Of a stretch of 5,016 nucleotides of DNA, positions 4,623 to 5,016 are shown piece by piece. The notes beneath the pieces were generated by a model. It was not told the origin of the DNA. It worked only from the letters and a program-made list of their open reading frames with translations, and did not search any database. Within the stretch, counting starts at the first letter, position 1; every line of letters starts with the position of its first letter. The DNA comes from Nanobdellota archaeon (GTDB lineage: Archaea; Nanobdellota; Nanobdellia; SCGC-AAA011-G17; JAFCDX01). The position numbers and the translations under genes were made by a program. The DNA is taken from NCBI GenBank assembly GCA_018816585.1, contig JAHIVQ010000036.1:1-5016 (forward strand), in the 5' to 3' direction.

Positions 4623-5016
4623 TGGATAAGTATAATGAATTTTATAAGCATATAAATAGCTTGGTTGAAAAATTTAAATCTTTAGAAAAAACACCTGTAA
4701 GAATAATCTCTCATCTGGATGCAGATGGAATTAGTGCTGCTTCAATTCTTGCAAGAGCACTAAAAAGAGAAGACATAAAATTTTCAATTTCTATAATAAA
4801 ACAGCTTTCAAAACAGAAATTAAAAGAATTCTCAAATGAAAATTATAAAATATACTTTTTCACAGACCTTGGTTCTAATAATTTAAGTGATATAGAAAGT
4901 TTGTTCATCAACAAAGAAATATTTATTCTTGATCATCATATTCCTGAAAAAAAAGATACAAGCATAAATTTTGGAAATCCACATATTTTTGATATAGATG
5001 GAACAAAAGAAATAGC
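4622..5016 (+). CDS. recJ: Archaeal RecJ-like DHH-family phosphoesterase/exonuclease (GAN-type), 5' part
   Basis: Begins with an ATG overlapping the uS15 stop by one base and runs off the window end after 131 codons. The DHH-family metal-binding motifs are in order: motif I SHLDADGISAASI (30-42; Asp33, Asp35), motif II FFTDLGS (79-85; Asp82) and motif III LDHH (103-106). NPHIFDIDGTKEI (119-131) matches the archaeal subfamily, where it leads into the next motif. Archaeal members are manganese-dependent single-strand exonucleases or nanoRNases; the Thermococcus protein GAN binds GINS at the replication fork and is the archaeal counterpart of Cdc45. The C-terminal DHHA1 domain is outside the window, so the subtype (GAN or shorter RecJ-like) cannot be settled. 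Location beside uS15 is typical of archaea and implies co-transcription from the promoter at 4071-4087. Confidence 0.92.
   Translation, partial: MDKYNEFYKHINSLVEKFKSLEKTPVRIISHLDADGISAASILARALKREDIKFSISIIKQLSKQKLKEFSNENYKIYFFTDLGSNNLSDIESLFINKEIFILDHHIPEKKDTSINFGNPHIFDIDGTKEI

Noticed and set aside
1..5016. CRISPR arrays, insertion sequences, inverted repeats of transposons or an integration site at the tRNA
   Set aside because: No regularly spaced repeats, no transposase or integrase motifs, and no second copy of the tRNA 3' end (CCTGGTAGGGCT) was seen in the window.

Overview
The window is an AT-rich, gene-dense stretch with every recognisable gene on the + strand. It very probably comes from an archaeon, most likely a small-genome DPANN lineage (Woesearchaeota/Pacearchaeota-like). 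Supporting evidence is an archaeal-type RPA with a zinc-binding OB fold, an archaeal-type uS15 followed directly by an archaeal RecJ-like DHH protein, a tRNA-Gln without an encoded CCA end, and promoters with BRE/TATA elements. The phylum is inferred from overall style (low GC, Lys/Asn/Ile-rich proteins, short secreted proteins beginning like 'NKKAQ') and not from a marker tree.

Region 1 (1-417) is the 3' end of a gene whose product closely resembles the phage lambda endolysin R (GH104 peptidoglycan lytic transglycosylase). This is a striking thing to find in an archaeon. The catalytic Glu lies upstream of the window.

Region 2 (about 423-2513) begins with a TATA promoter placed for a leaderless mRNA. 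It then carries four tightly coupled genes for small proteins of 128, 162, 156 and 238 aa. Each has one N-terminal membrane helix and a presumably extracellular domain. Three of the four have even numbers of cysteines (2, 4, 6), suggesting disulfides. The third has a class III (pilin-type) signal-peptide-like start. The layout recalls a minor-pilin or pseudopilin cassette, but no family assignment is certain. Together with the neighbouring muramidase it is the best candidate here for an undescribed system: a cell-surface apparatus that might act on bacterial walls.

Region 3 (2525-3957) continues the same run of genes with replication protein A and a YdjM/DUF457-type membrane protein, joined by an ATGA overlap.

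Region 4 (3958-5016) is the conserved translation/replication end. It holds a promoter and tRNA-Gln(UUG), then a second promoter and a leader with competing hairpins. The uS15 gene follows, and after it an archaeal RecJ-like (GAN) DHH phosphoesterase cut off by the window end. No gap between genes exceeds 100 bases, except that the uS15 leader plus trailer spans about 95 bases, so no long gene-free stretch exists.
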